DNA from: Candidatus Odyssella thessalonicensis
Lineage (GTDB): Bacteria; Pseudomonadota; Alphaproteobacteria; Bin65
DNA length: 12,621 bases
NCBI GenBank assembly: GCA_005240015.1
Contig: SBBV01000291.1
Location: forward strand, 1-12,621
Direction of reading: 5' to 3'
Below the pieces are notes generated by a model. The model made no database searches, was not told the origin of the DNA, and saw only the letters and a list, made by a program, of their open reading frames with translations. The position numbers and the translations under genes were made by a program. This document shows positions 12,553-12,621 of the stretch, piece after piece. Numbering within the stretch: position 1 is the stretch's first letter; every line of letters starts with the position of its first letter.

Positions 12553-12621
12553 CGTGATCGCTGCTCAGGCGCGCCCGCGCACCCAAAGGAACTTGCGCGG
12601 CGCGCCTGAGCAGCGATCACG
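12553..12621. repeat. Perfect 23-bp inverted repeat at the window edge
   Basis: Bases 12553-12575 and 12599-12621 are exact reverse complements. Inside, GCGCA (12577-12581) pairs with TGCGC (12594-12598) past one bulged C, leaving a 12-base loop CCCAAAGGAACT. The structure stops at the window end and may extend beyond. It has no T-tract. It may be a transcript end for a gene outside the window or a dispersed palindromic repeat. Confidence 0.7.

Overview
The window is GC-rich (roughly two-thirds G+C by eye) and densely coded, with codon use, Shine-Dalgarno sites and gene families typical of Alphaproteobacteria. Branched-chain-type binding proteins for aromatics, the ESFPASDPPAW small-protein motif and GGAAC-N16/17-CGTT general-stress promoters suggest a Hyphomicrobiales- or Reyranella-like soil or water bacterium. 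No rRNA, tRNA, CRISPR array or insertion sequence was seen.

Left part (1-3430): the tail of a probable HtrA/Deg-type protease, a convergent alpha/beta hydrolase resembling arylformamidase, a small SAM-dependent methyltransferase, a proline-rich lipoprotein on the minus strand, and a divergent glutathione S-transferase. The protease tail and the hydrolase both stop inside the two arms of a perfect inverted repeat whose arms are themselves palindromes.

Middle part (3428-9904): a catabolic island. An AraC-family regulator and a periplasmic binding protein form a tight minus-strand pair. A nitrilase diverges from them. Next come a MarR-family regulator and a translationally coupled alpha/beta pair of a benzoate/anthranilate-type Rieske ring-hydroxylating dioxygenase, closed by a textbook terminator with a GCGA tetraloop. 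A plausible reading is uptake of an aromatic or arylaliphatic compound, conversion of a nitrile to a carboxylate, and ring dihydroxylation. The dioxygenase reductase and the transporter membrane and ATPase subunits are not in the window.

Right part (9905-12621): an accessory cluster of very small genes that looks like a stress or oxygen/energy-responsive module. It holds a small protein with an ESFPASDPPAW motif, a divergent membrane-anchored protein with two ribosomal L7/L12-like motifs, three tandem minus-strand paralogues that share an ungapped 45-residue N-terminal domain, and an unlisted 28-residue single-span membrane peptide. Each paralogue is preceded by a GTGA-N6-TCAC dyad placed 21 or 22 nt upstream of a TA-rich -10-like hexamer, the geometry of a class II CRP/FNR-activated promoter. 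The 28-residue peptide instead has an exact GGAAC-N16-CGTT promoter of the alphaproteobacterial general stress sigma factor EcfG, and the lipoprotein at 1871-2401 has the N17 version. This paralogue family with its shared promoter layout is the most novel-looking item here.
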